64,000 bases of DNA from contig CAZFLM010000027.1 of assembly GCA_964519955.1 (NCBI GenBank), positions 13,236 to 77,235 of the forward strand, given 5' to 3'. Source of the stretch: CAZFLM01 sp964519955. Lineage in GTDB: Bacteria; Armatimonadota; Chthonomonadetes; Chthonomonadales; CAJBBX01. The notes below the pieces were generated by a model. It did no database searches. It was not told where the DNA came from and saw nothing but the letters and a program-made list of their open reading frames with translations. Position numbers and translations under genes: made by a program. Shown in pieces: positions 8,023 to 15,567 of the stretch (the stretch's first letter is position 1; every line of letters starts with the position of its first letter).

Positions 8023-10727
8023 TTCGCCACGGCTGCCACGTCGGGGTCCGGGTCGGCCTCCAGCGCCTTGAGCTTTGCGGTGTAGGGGGCGCGGCCCTTC
8101 AGCGCGAGGATTGCCTCGATGCGGACGCCGGGCGTGGGCGAGGCGAGGCAGGCGGCCACGCGCTCCAGCGCCGCGTCCGTGCCGATGGCAGTCAGCAGCT
8201 CCACACCGATGCGCGCGTCACGTTCCTGGCCCTTCAGCAGGCGCTCGGCTTCGGGCAGGGCGCGGGCGGGCAGCTTCGCCAGTGCGCCGAGGGCGGCCTT
8301 GCGCAGGCGCATGTCCTCGTGCGTCAGCAGGCGGGCGTAGGCATCAGCGCCGCGCTCGTCGCCGATCTCCGCAAGCGACTGCACCGCCGCAAGCTGGAGC
8401 AGCACGTCCGGCTCGGCGGCGGCCTTGAGCAACTCCGGCACGGCCTGCACCGCCTTCAGCGCCCCGGCCATGCGGATGCCGACCCGGCGCGTGTCGGGCT
8501 TCTGGATAAGGGCCGGAACGCGGTCCGCCGCCGCCGCGATCCGGTGTGTCAGGACCAACGTGATCGCGTTGTCGTCTTCCGCGCCCTTCTTCGAGCCGAT
8601 GTACGGTGGGATGAGCGCCTTGGCCGGCTCGCCGAGGGCCGACAGCATCGTCTCGAACGCTCGCAGCGAGAGGTGGTTGGCGCCGGCTAGCCGGTTCTTG
8701 AGCATCCACTCGAACGCGGGCATGCCGATCTCCACCATCTGGCGGCTGGCGGCGGCCACGTCCTGCTGCGCGCTGCCGACGCCCCAGCGCGACGCCCGGG
8801 CGTAGATGGCGGCCATCTGCGAGTCGCCGGGGTAGGGCACGGAGCCGGGCTTGGGGGCCTCCACCTTCGGCGCGGCGGGCTGGCCCGGGGCGGTGGGCTT
8901 TTCGGCGGGAGTGTCGGCCACGTCCATTGCCACGCCGTAGGTCCCGTTGAACGCGACGGCGCCGTCCGAGAGCCCGGCGGTGTAGAGGTCCTTGCCGGCG
9001 AGGTCGACGAAGACGCCGATGGAGCCCGACCCGCGCGAGGGGTTGCCGATGCCGGCGGGGCCCATGTAGCGGTCATCGCCGGCGGAATCGATGCAGATGC
9101 CGGCGCCATTCGCGTTGCCGATGCCGGGGCGGCTGTCGCGGCCGGAGTAGGTGTCGTCGCCGGCGCGGTCGAGGATCATCGCGACCGAGTAGTCGTGGCC
9201 GATGGCGTGCATGGCGCCGGTGCGCACCGCGTAGGAATCATTGCCCTGCAGGTCGATCAGGTACGCGGCGGCGAGGTGCATGGCGGCGGCCTGGCTGTAG
9301 TAGTGGGCGAGGTAGCCGTCGTGGCCGGCGTCGTCCATCAGCGCGCCGACGCCGAACCAGTAGGCCGCGCCCTGGCTGTACATGCCGCCGCTGTAGGTGT
9401 CGTCGCCGGCCAGCTCGCTGAGGATGCCGATGCCGCCGGAGACGCCGCCCGAGTCCTCGCGATAGCCGAAGCCCGCGCCCTGCCCGAAGCACTCCCACGA
9501 CTGCGGGCAGAGGGGCGCGCCGTTCTCCAGGCCGCCGATCGTGTACCCGTCGTTCCCGGCGCGGTCCACCAGCCAGCCGACCCCGCGGGTGCGCGCGCAG
9601 CCCTGGCCCATGTACTTCACGTCGTAGCGGTCGTCGCCGCCGGTGTCCATCAGCACGCCGACGCCGAACTGGCCGAAGCCCTCCGCCGCGGCCAGGGCGC
9701 GGTAGGTGTCGTCGCCGCCGAGCTTCAGCAGGACGCCCGCGCCGCAGAGGCCGCAGCCGAGGCCGAAGCTGCCCGCCTGGAACCGGTCGCTCCCGCCCAG
9801 GTCGATGAGCATCCCGACGCCCAGGAGCCCTGCGCCGCCACTCAGGTCGCCCAGGCGGTAGTTGTCATCGCCGCCGCAGTCGACGACGAGGCCCGCGCCC
9901 GTGACGCCAGACGCCGCGCGTCCCTCGTACGTGTCGTCGCCGCCCGGGTCGATGATGATCGTGTTGCTGTCCGCCACGTAGTGGTCCGGCCCGGTGGTGC
10001 CGATGATCACGCGCCGGCCTGCCAGGGTCATCTCGACGCGGCGGCTCAGCACGGCGCCATCGGCCACCGCCTTGCGCAGGAGCAGCGCTGCGGGGATCGC
10101 CCGCTCGTGCATCCATGCTGAAGCCATGCGCAGCCGGCTCATCTCGACTCGGCCGATGAGCGCGAACAGGGCGTCGCGGGAGAGGGTGGGGCCCTTGACG
10201 CCCGCGACGTGCACCCGGTTGCTCTCTGCGGCGTGCTCCGGCAGCGATTGGACGAGGTCGCGCCGCTCCTTCTCGGAGAGGCCGGCCATGGCGCCGCGCA
10301 CCAGCGCGTCCGCGCCGAGTGCGGCGCCGATGATCTGGCGCACCGGCTCGCGCATCTTCCCGGGCAGGCGCCGCAGGTCGATCTCAGGCACCGCGATGCG
10401 CAGGTCGTCGGGGTCCAGCGCCACTCCGAGCTGATCCCACGCCTTGTCCACGATGGTCGACGGGTTCTCGCCGGCCGCGCGGGCGGCCGACTGCATCCCC
10501 ATCAGCGTGTCGAGCGCGCCGACCGGGTCGGAGAGGGCCTTGTCGATCAGCTTGGGCCGCAGCTTGTCGGCGTAGATGCGCTTCTCGAACCCGAGGTCGC
10601 GGATCGACAGGTTGCGCAGGGCCAGCGCCTTCTCCAGCCCGCCGCGCTCCGCCGGGTTGAGCTGGGCGGAGGCGGGCAGGCAGGCGAGGGCGGCTGCGGC
10701 AATGAGTGCGGGTTGGATTGGGCGCAT
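8007..10727 (-). CDS. Exported GGDDxY-repeat beta-solenoid protein with C-terminal HEAT repeats
   Basis: 906 residues. A signal peptide (ALIAAAALACLPASA) is followed by about 220 mostly helical residues. Next comes a long array of about twelve units with the core D-x-GGDD-x-Y (for example DPGGDDTYEG, DTGGDDRYDV, DRAGDDTYSG). The units are separated by Gly-rich strands such as GVGVLMD, which suggests a calcium- or Asp-ladder beta-solenoid. After a Pro/Ala linker near residue 600, the last 260 residues are HEAT repeats (SLAEIGDERGADAYARLL). The pairing resembles hemolysin-type repeats but lacks the canonical nonapeptide. ATG 10727 has GGAG eight bases upstream. It is followed by the GNAT gene in one operon. 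Function unknown; surface scaffold is my inference. Confidence 0.8.
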   Translation of the reverse strand: MRPIQPALIAAAALACLPASAQLNPAERGGLEKALALRNLSIRDLGFEKRIYADKLRPKLIDKALSDPVGALDTLMGMQSAARAAGENPSTIVDKAWDQLGVALDPDDLRIAVPEIDLRRLPGKMREPVRQIIGAALGADALVRGAMAGLSEKERRDLVQSLPEHAAESNRVHVAGVKGPTLSRDALFALIGRVEMSRLRMASAWMHERAIPAALLLRKAVADGAVLSRRVEMTLAGRRVIIGTTGPDHYVADSNTIIIDPGGDDTYEGRAASGVTGAGLVVDCGGDDNYRLGDLSGGAGLLGVGMLIDLGGSDRFQAGSFGLGCGLCGAGVLLKLGGDDTYRALAAAEGFGQFGVGVLMDTGGDDRYDVKYMGQGCARTRGVGWLVDRAGNDGYTIGGLENGAPLCPQSWECFGQGAGFGYREDSGGVSGGIGILSELAGDDTYSGGMYSQGAAYWFGVGALMDDAGHDGYLAHYYSQAAAMHLAAAYLIDLQGNDSYAVRTGAMHAIGHDYSVAMILDRAGDDTYSGRDSRPGIGNANGAGICIDSAGDDRYMGPAGIGNPSRGSGSIGVFVDLAGKDLYTAGLSDGAVAFNGTYGVAMDVADTPAEKPTAPGQPAAPKVEAPKPGSVPYPGDSQMAAIYARASRWGVGSAQQDVAAASRQMVEIGMPAFEWMLKNRLAGANHLSLRAFETMLSALGEPAKALIPPYIGSKKGAEDDNAITLVLTHRIAAAADRVPALIQKPDTRRVGIRMAGALKAVQAVPELLKAAAEPDVLLQLAAVQSLAEIGDERGADAYARLLTHEDMRLRKAALGALAKLPARALPEAERLLKGQERDARIGVELLTAIGTDAALERVAACLASPTPGVRIEAILALKGRAPYTAKLKALEADPDPDVAAVAKWAGK

Positions 10728-10740
10728 GGGCGATCTCCGG

Positions 10741-10799
10741 ACGGTCAGTGGTCAGTGGTCAGTGGTCAGTGGCCAGTGGTCAGTGGTCAGTGGTCAGTG
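10741..10799 (+). repeat. GGTCAGT heptad tandem array, left
   Basis: About eight copies of the heptamer GGTCAGT, one with a T-to-C change (GGCCAGT), directly before the left IS3-like arm. The same heptad occurs in inverted orientation at 15525-15567. Confidence 0.95.
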
Positions 10800-11069
10800 A
10801 GGATCTCCCTCTGTGCCAACATCGGTGAGACACCTTGCGTTCCCTCTAGCTCGATCGACGGCAGAACGGGTAGTATCGAATGAATAGCAGTTGATCGAGC
10901 ACCACAGCGCCCAGGACTCTGGTCTACATGCCCGTGCAGCGTGAAGTTGTGCCGAGCCCGCAGTCGCCGCCGAACCCGGAGGTGCTCGCTCGCCAGAAGC
11001 GTTGCCGTTTGAGCCAGGACTACAAGCATCGGATCGTCCAAGATGCAGCGGCCAGTGCCGAGCCCGGGC
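10798..11069 (+). mobile_element. IS3-like element left end, copy 1 (left arm of a long inverted repeat)
   Basis: This stretch begins TGAGGATCTCC and runs through the leader and first part of a transposase gene. Its reverse complement is found at 15252-15530 with about 80% identity in the leader and more in the coding part. Both copies start with TG right after a GGTCAGT array, as expected for the left end of an IS3-family element. No right end and no OrfB are present, so it is a remnant. Confidence 0.72.
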
Positions 11070-11227
11070 AGATCGGCGCGCTCCTTCGCCGCGAGGGCCT
11101 GTACTCCTCGCATCTGGTGGACTGGCGCCGCCAAGAGCGATCGGCGAATGGGGTTGCGAAGCCCGCCAGCGTACAGATGGTGGAGCAGAACTGGCGGTTG
11201 CCTGCCTCGCGGCGCCAGGGCCGCTAG
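10928..11227 (+). pseudogene. IS3-family OrfA transposase fragment
   Basis: 99-residue frame. Residues 15-65 match the helix-turn-helix OrfA of IS3-like elements: RLSQDYKHRIVQDAA, EPGQIGALLRREGLYSSHL, then WRRQER. After about residue 68 the sequence no longer looks like OrfA and runs into the sialate esterase remnant. There is no OrfB downstream. It is therefore a truncated, probably inactive, copy of the DNA-binding subunit. Confidence 0.75.
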
Positions 11228-11560
11228 AGGTCTTCATCCTTGCAGGGCACTCGAACATGCAGGGGCACTCGAGCATATCGACGTTCGATTCCACGGCCGA
11301 CGATCGGAAGACGGCCCCCATCCTCAAGGCGATGCGCAACGACGACGGCACGCCACGGACCTGCAGGTATGTCTGGATTTCGTCGATCGGCTGCGCTGGC
11401 GACGATACGACTGAGCAGAAGGGCGGCTGACGACAGGCTTCGCCGCTTCAACTGAGGAGATCGGTTCGGAGTTCGCGTTTGGCATCTACATGGAGTAGCT
11501 CTTGCGCGAGCCCATCCCTATCATCAAGACCTCCTGAGGCGGCAAGGGGCGGCCGATCGC
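11196..11560 (+). pseudogene. Sialate O-acetylesterase (SASA/SGNH) remnant, frameshifted and with two internal stops
   Basis: The first part, in one frame, reads EVFILAGHSNMQGH, then KTAPILKAMRNDDGTPR and VWISSIGCAGD. This is the N-terminal block of carbohydrate esterase-type SGNH hydrolases (AGQSNM box, here with Q changed to H). After a shift near 11425 the next frame continues with TGFAASTEEIGSEFAFGIYME, a TAG at 11496, LLREPIPIIKTS and a TGA at 11535 where Trp of the usual KTAWGGK is expected. The gene is dead. DNA from 11560 to 11698 may hold more scrambled remnant; I see no recognisable protein there. Confidence 0.75.
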
Positions 11561-11698
11561 AGGCATTCAGGGACGCGGCCAAGGCGGTTGCGTTCTACGA
11601 CCGCCAACACGGCGCCAGTTGGGCCCGGCATGGGGAGAACACCGCGTCCCTGAAACGGAGCCAGAGTGTCGCGCTTCCCAAGTGCGTATGGCTCGGGT

Positions 11699-12673
11699 TC
11701 AGGGAGCGGCGCGCGACGGCTCCAACGGGCGGCTCGGCGCGGTCGCCGCGCTGACGGCTTCGATGGCCACCGTGTCGATCTCGCCGCGCTCCCAGGTCCC
11801 CCATTCGATGAAGCCCTTCTTGGCCGCACGTACCTGCCGCACAAGGGCCGTCAGCTCCGGTGCAATGATGGTCTCGTTCGGGTAACGGCCGGTCTTGTAC
11901 CTGGGCCGCATCGGGGCGTCCGTGAGTATCAGGCATCCGGGATACCCATCGTTGCGCGATTGCGGGTGAACGATACCTATCCAGCCCGATGGCACGTCGC
12001 CGGCCGATGGTCGCGGCTGGAAGTTCCAGCCCTTCATGCCGGGCCACCTGGCCTCCGTGATCTTGTACCACCGAAGGATCTTGGACCGGGTCGGTTCGCT
12101 CGTACCTTCCTTGATGCAGCCCTCCGCCACAGGGCACACGATGACGCCCGTGGTGCCGAGACTGACGAGGAGGTCGATGCAGCCTCTGAACCACTCGTCG
12201 CTGAACTCGGGGCGCGAGAGCCAGCCGCCTGGTCCCCCTGTTCCGGTGATCGTGACCACAGTGACGATTCCCTGTGCGCGCATCGCTGCGAGCCACGGCG
12301 CCAGCCAGCGCCGGGCCGCCGCAAGATCGTGTGGATTGGCGGAGTCATGGCCGAACAGCCCGACCGAGGTCGCGTTGAAGTGAGCGGCCTTCAGTCTCCT
12401 CGCCACCTCGCTGGGATCCAGCAAGTCGGCATTCCGGTCATAGCCGCATCCAACCAGGCGAGTCGGGTCTGTCTCAAAGACCGGAGCCTGCTTGTGGGCA
12501 GTCGACTGCCCGCAAGCAGGCAGTGCAAGAAGGCCGAGCATCGTCGCGCCCATCAGCAGTCCTGCGATGCCTGCTATGCTGGGGAACGGCCTGTGTCGGC
12601 CCCCGTACCGCCTTAGGGCGAGTGTTCCCATGTTCCACATTCCATCACTGCACCGACATGCGTTGTCAATCAC
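11699..12673 (-). CDS. Putative lipoprotein with TIM-barrel-like glycosidase features
   Basis: 324 residues. A signal with lipobox LPAC (about residue 54 from the GTG; the true start may be one of the ATGs at codons 12 or 15) implies a lipoprotein. The body looks like a single-domain barrel: LVGCGYDRNADLLD, then VARRLKAAHFNATSVGLFG, an IVTVVTITGTGG strand and the strand GTTGVIVCPVAEGCI. WGTWERGEIDT near the C-terminus could hold a catalytic Glu. I do not recognise the family. The GTG start at 12673 overlaps the stop of the DUF4038 fusion gene by four bases (GTGA), so the two are co-translated within the IS-bounded islet. Confidence 0.65.
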   Translation of the reverse strand: MIDNACRCSDGMWNMGTLALRRYGGRHRPFPSIAGIAGLLMGATMLGLLALPACGQSTAHKQAPVFETDPTRLVGCGYDRNADLLDPSEVARRLKAAHFNATSVGLFGHDSANPHDLAAARRWLAPWLAAMRAQGIVTVVTITGTGGPGGWLSRPEFSDEWFRGCIDLLVSLGTTGVIVCPVAEGCIKEGTSEPTRSKILRWYKITEARWPGMKGWNFQPRPSAGDVPSGWIGIVHPQSRNDGYPGCLILTDAPMRPRYKTGRYPNETIIAPELTALVRQVRAAKKGFIEWGTWERGEIDTVAIEAVSAATAPSRPLEPSRAAP

Positions 12674-14958
12674 CGCTTGGCTCCTTCGAGCACCAGCACC
12701 CAGTCGCTCTCGCCCGCCGCGTTACGGCCGGGAGGCGTGAACTGCCGGATGCCGTGGTTCGCCAGCGGAGTTCCATCGATGGCCCTGTTGCTGCCGTCGG
12801 TCGGATCGTACCAGACGGCCTTCACGCGGCCGGCGAGACGAGCCATGTCGACCGATACGGGGCGTGCGGTGGGCAGATACGCGATCACCAGGGTCCCGTC
12901 GGCCGCCCTTGCGGCGCTCACGTAGTCGTCCGCATCGACCTTGCCGCGGCCTTCCGTCACCAGGCCGTCGCCCTGGTCCGGTTCGAGCTTCCACCACGGC
13001 CGCCCGGAGAAGAAGCGCTGAGCAAGCCCGACCTGCGCTGCCCCGGGGTCGGCCAACGCCGTCCGCCATTGGTCGCTGAACCTCCAGATGTCGCGGTGGC
13101 CATACGCCGTGCCCACAAGGGCGCCGTTCAGGACCGCCGCGTAGACTTGCCGCCGCACGCGGAAGGGCGTGCCCGGGCGTCCCTCGTTCGCCTCATGCTC
13201 ATAGCCGGACTCCAATAGGAGGATCGGACGGACGTTCTTCGGTCGGCTCCACTCCCGGTAGACCGGGCCCTGCAGTTCTCGGTAGGAGTAGACACCGTCT
13301 ATACCGAGCCATGGCTGCTCGTTGTAGAAGGCGGCGCTGGGGTTGTCCGGCGCGTTGTGCACGGTTATGAGCTGGCTTGGCGCCTTCTCGTGGATGCCCG
13401 CCGCCAGTGCGCAGATCACCGCGAACGACTCGTCGGGGTTGTGGTCGCCGCCCATGATCCACATTATGTTCTTGAATCTCGCGTAGCGATTGCCGAGCCA
13501 TCGGCCGAACTCCCGGGCCTTCTTTGGTCCGCTAACGTCGAGCGGCTTCCACTGCCCGCTGAACTGGCCCGTCCAGCCGTCGCCATTCCCCGACCAGAGC
13601 GGCACGATGGCGATAGCGAACCCCATGCCCGCTGCCCTCTTGATAATGGCGTCGGCACGCGCAAAGTAGGCCTCGTTCGGGTGGGCCAGATCGTTATCCC
13701 GTCCGAACGGCGTCAGCCCGTTATATGTCCGCATACCCATGATGCCCGTCAGCATGAACTGCAGCGCCGTGAAGCCCCTGGCCTTCCGGTCGTTCAGGTA
13801 CTCATCCACCTCCTCCGGCCTGAGCTTCAGCAGCATCCAAGGTGTGTCCGCCTGGTAGAAGAACGGCCGGTTCCGTGCGTCGAGGAGGTAGCGCCGGTTG
13901 GCGCTCACTTTGAGTGGGAAGGCCACTCCGCGGGGCCCCGAGACCCCAGACCCGCCGGAGGACAACGAGACTGTAGCCTCCGCGGGATGCCACATGGACG
14001 GGTCCTTCATCGTGGCGAGGAACTCGCCGGCCATCCGGGCGACGTTCGTGCCGTCTTGTGGCACGGTGATCGCCACTCCGTCGTAGTCCGCGGCTCTGGT
14101 CAGGCAGCGCCTGTCGAATGTGTGGTAGATCCACGCCCCATCGCCCCACTGATTTGCTCTGGCCAGATCGTTCCCGGCGTAGCGCTTGAGCAGGTTGCAC
14201 AAGGGGTTGCTCGGAAGCGCCGCGAACGGTTCAGGCTTCCACGTGCCGATCTTGTCCCAGAAATACCCGCGAGCCCAGTTGGCGAATCGGCAGCGCAGCT
14301 TGACGATCTCCCATGCCCATCCATCTTGGCCGTTGTAGGCGCCGCCGTCTACCTGGAAGACGATCATGCGCTCGGTAATGGAGGGATCGGTCAGGAAGGC
14401 GCTGGCAACGGTGGTGCACGGTCCACCGCAGAACACCAGAAGCGGTTGCTTGATACTCGCCTTCCTCGCCTCGGCAACGATACGGTCGCTGCCAGGGCTT
14501 CGTTGGAACGCCGTCCCCTCGATCCTGCCGTCTGCTGGGCGCACCAGAGCTTGGGTGGCCCCTGCGACCGGATCGGGTATGTGGCGCAGGCCGCTTGCCC
14601 GGGCGGCACGCAGCAACTCCCTGCAGTCGTTCATGCCGTCCGCCAGTGTGTACTGGTATCTGCCTGGCTGCCCCCACATATCCCGACTGACGATGTTCGC
14701 GCGCAAGTTGCACTTCCCGGCACTCGCCTTGGCCCACAGGTACGCAGCATCCGGCACATCGGTCCACCAGTCGTTGTCATAGATCATGGGACTGGCCGCC
14801 GACACTCCCTCCAGAACCAGGCCAGAGGGCGTCGCACGATGCGGCGGGACCGTCGCGCTGGCCGCTGATGCCGCAAGTTCGAGCATCACGGGGATGCATG
14901 TCAAGCCACCCGCTTTGAGCAGCGACCACGGGAATGCGCGTCCACTGATGAGCCTCAT
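12670..14958 (-). CDS. Secreted fusion: nucleoside-hydrolase-like domain plus DUF4038 (GH140-like) glycosidase
   Basis: 762 residues. A hydrophobic N-terminus is followed by a nucleoside-hydrolase-like domain (about 45-300): the Asp-rich box MIYDNDWWTDVPDA, then LLVFCGGPCTTVASAFL and IVFQVDGG. From about 340 a DUF4038/apiosidase-like barrel follows: RYLLDARNRPFFYQADTPW, IMWIMGGDHNPDE and ILLLESGYEHE with likely catalytic acidic residues. A C-terminal beta-domain ends SDWVLVLEG. The nucleoside-hydrolase half resembles the Sde182-type cellulose-linked domain, so both halves may act on carbohydrate. ATG 14958 was chosen because the signal starts there. The gene lies inside an IS-bounded islet and is upstream of the lipoprotein. 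Confidence 0.78.
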   Translation of the reverse strand: MRLISGRAFPWSLLKAGGLTCIPVMLELAASAASATVPPHRATPSGLVLEGVSAASPMIYDNDWWTDVPDAAYLWAKASAGKCNLRANIVSRDMWGQPGRYQYTLADGMNDCRELLRAARASGLRHIPDPVAGATQALVRPADGRIEGTAFQRSPGSDRIVAEARKASIKQPLLVFCGGPCTTVASAFLTDPSITERMIVFQVDGGAYNGQDGWAWEIVKLRCRFANWARGYFWDKIGTWKPEPFAALPSNPLCNLLKRYAGNDLARANQWGDGAWIYHTFDRRCLTRAADYDGVAITVPQDGTNVARMAGEFLATMKDPSMWHPAEATVSLSSGGSGVSGPRGVAFPLKVSANRRYLLDARNRPFFYQADTPWMLLKLRPEEVDEYLNDRKARGFTALQFMLTGIMGMRTYNGLTPFGRDNDLAHPNEAYFARADAIIKRAAGMGFAIAIVPLWSGNGDGWTGQFSGQWKPLDVSGPKKAREFGRWLGNRYARFKNIMWIMGGDHNPDESFAVICALAAGIHEKAPSQLITVHNAPDNPSAAFYNEQPWLGIDGVYSYRELQGPVYREWSRPKNVRPILLLESGYEHEANEGRPGTPFRVRRQVYAAVLNGALVGTAYGHRDIWRFSDQWRTALADPGAAQVGLAQRFFSGRPWWKLEPDQGDGLVTEGRGKVDADDYVSAARAADGTLVIAYLPTARPVSVDMARLAGRVKAVWYDPTDGSNRAIDGTPLANHGIRQFTPPGRNAAGESDWVLVLEGAKR

Positions 14959-15103
14959 GACAGTGGGTCCTCGTGCTTCGGCAGTCGCAACTCGGTCATT
15001 CCTTTGGCGAGTCGTGCCTCTTCTGTCACATCCGGCGTCGCGACCTCCACCGCATTGCTGGCCCAAGCGACGACCATCTCATCGAGCTTCATTGCGTGCG
15101 TCA

Positions 15104-15370
15104 TCAGCCCCCTGCTCCCCCGATCCTGACCTGCAGCACCCAGTCGCCCGAGTCCGGCGTCTCGAACAGCCTGGCGCTACGGCTGTGTTCGAGCACGTCT
15201 GCTGACGAGAGCCCGCCAGACCTAGGCTTCCACCACCGCGCCGTGTACTTCCCGGGCTCGGCACAGGCCGCTGCCTCCTGGACGATCCGATGCTTGTAGT
15301 CCTGGCTCAAACGGCGACGCTTCTGGCGAGCGAGCACCTCCGGGTTCGGCGGCGACTGCGGGCTCGGCAC
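15104..15370 (-). pseudogene. Chimeric remnant: IS3-like OrfA N-terminus fused in frame to the tail of a DUF4038-type protein
   Basis: The first 40 residues (SPQSPPNPEVLARQKRRRL onward) match the OrfA fragment at 10928, then break off exactly after EPG at a CCCGGG sequence. The rest (KYTARWWKPRSGG, then ARLFETPDSGDWVLQVRI) matches the C-terminal beta-domain of DUF4038-type enzymes, as in the neighbouring gene that ends ESDWVLVLEG. The open frame crosses the junction, so a short hybrid peptide could be made, but no function is expected. Confidence 0.68.
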
Positions 15371-15530
15371 AACTTCACGCTACACGGGCATGTAGACCAG
15401 ACTCCCGGACGCTTTGGTGCTCCACAAACCGTTCATCATGCGATGCTACCCTTTCCGCCCTCGATCGAGTTGGAGGGAACGGAAAGTGTTTCACCCGTAT
15501 CGGCACAGTTGGAAATGCTCACTAAGCACT
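15252..15530 (-). mobile_element. IS3-like element left end, copy 2 (right arm of the long inverted repeat)
   Basis: The minus strand reads TGAGCATTTCC at about 15530 and then matches the left arm at 10798-11069 through the OrfA start, up to CCCGGG at 15251-15256. The GGTCAGT heptad array lies immediately outside, as at the other arm. With the left arm it brackets 4.2 kb. Confidence 0.7.
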
Positions 15531-15567
15531 GACCACTGACCACTGGCCACTGGCCACTGACCACTAC
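15525..15567 (-). repeat. GGTCAGT heptad tandem array, right (inverted relative to the left array)
   Basis: On the minus strand five to six heptads GGTCAGT/GGCCAGT precede the right IS3-like arm. The array runs right up to the stop codon of the DUF4832 gene. Confidence 0.93.

Noticed and set aside
9195..10121. Open plus-strand frame of 308 codons opposite the beta-solenoid gene
   Set aside because: Codon shadow of a repetitive GC-rich gene; no ribosome site and no recognisable domain.
10741..10799. Possible CRISPR array in the heptad repeats
   Set aside because: Seven-base units with no unique spacers and no cas genes.
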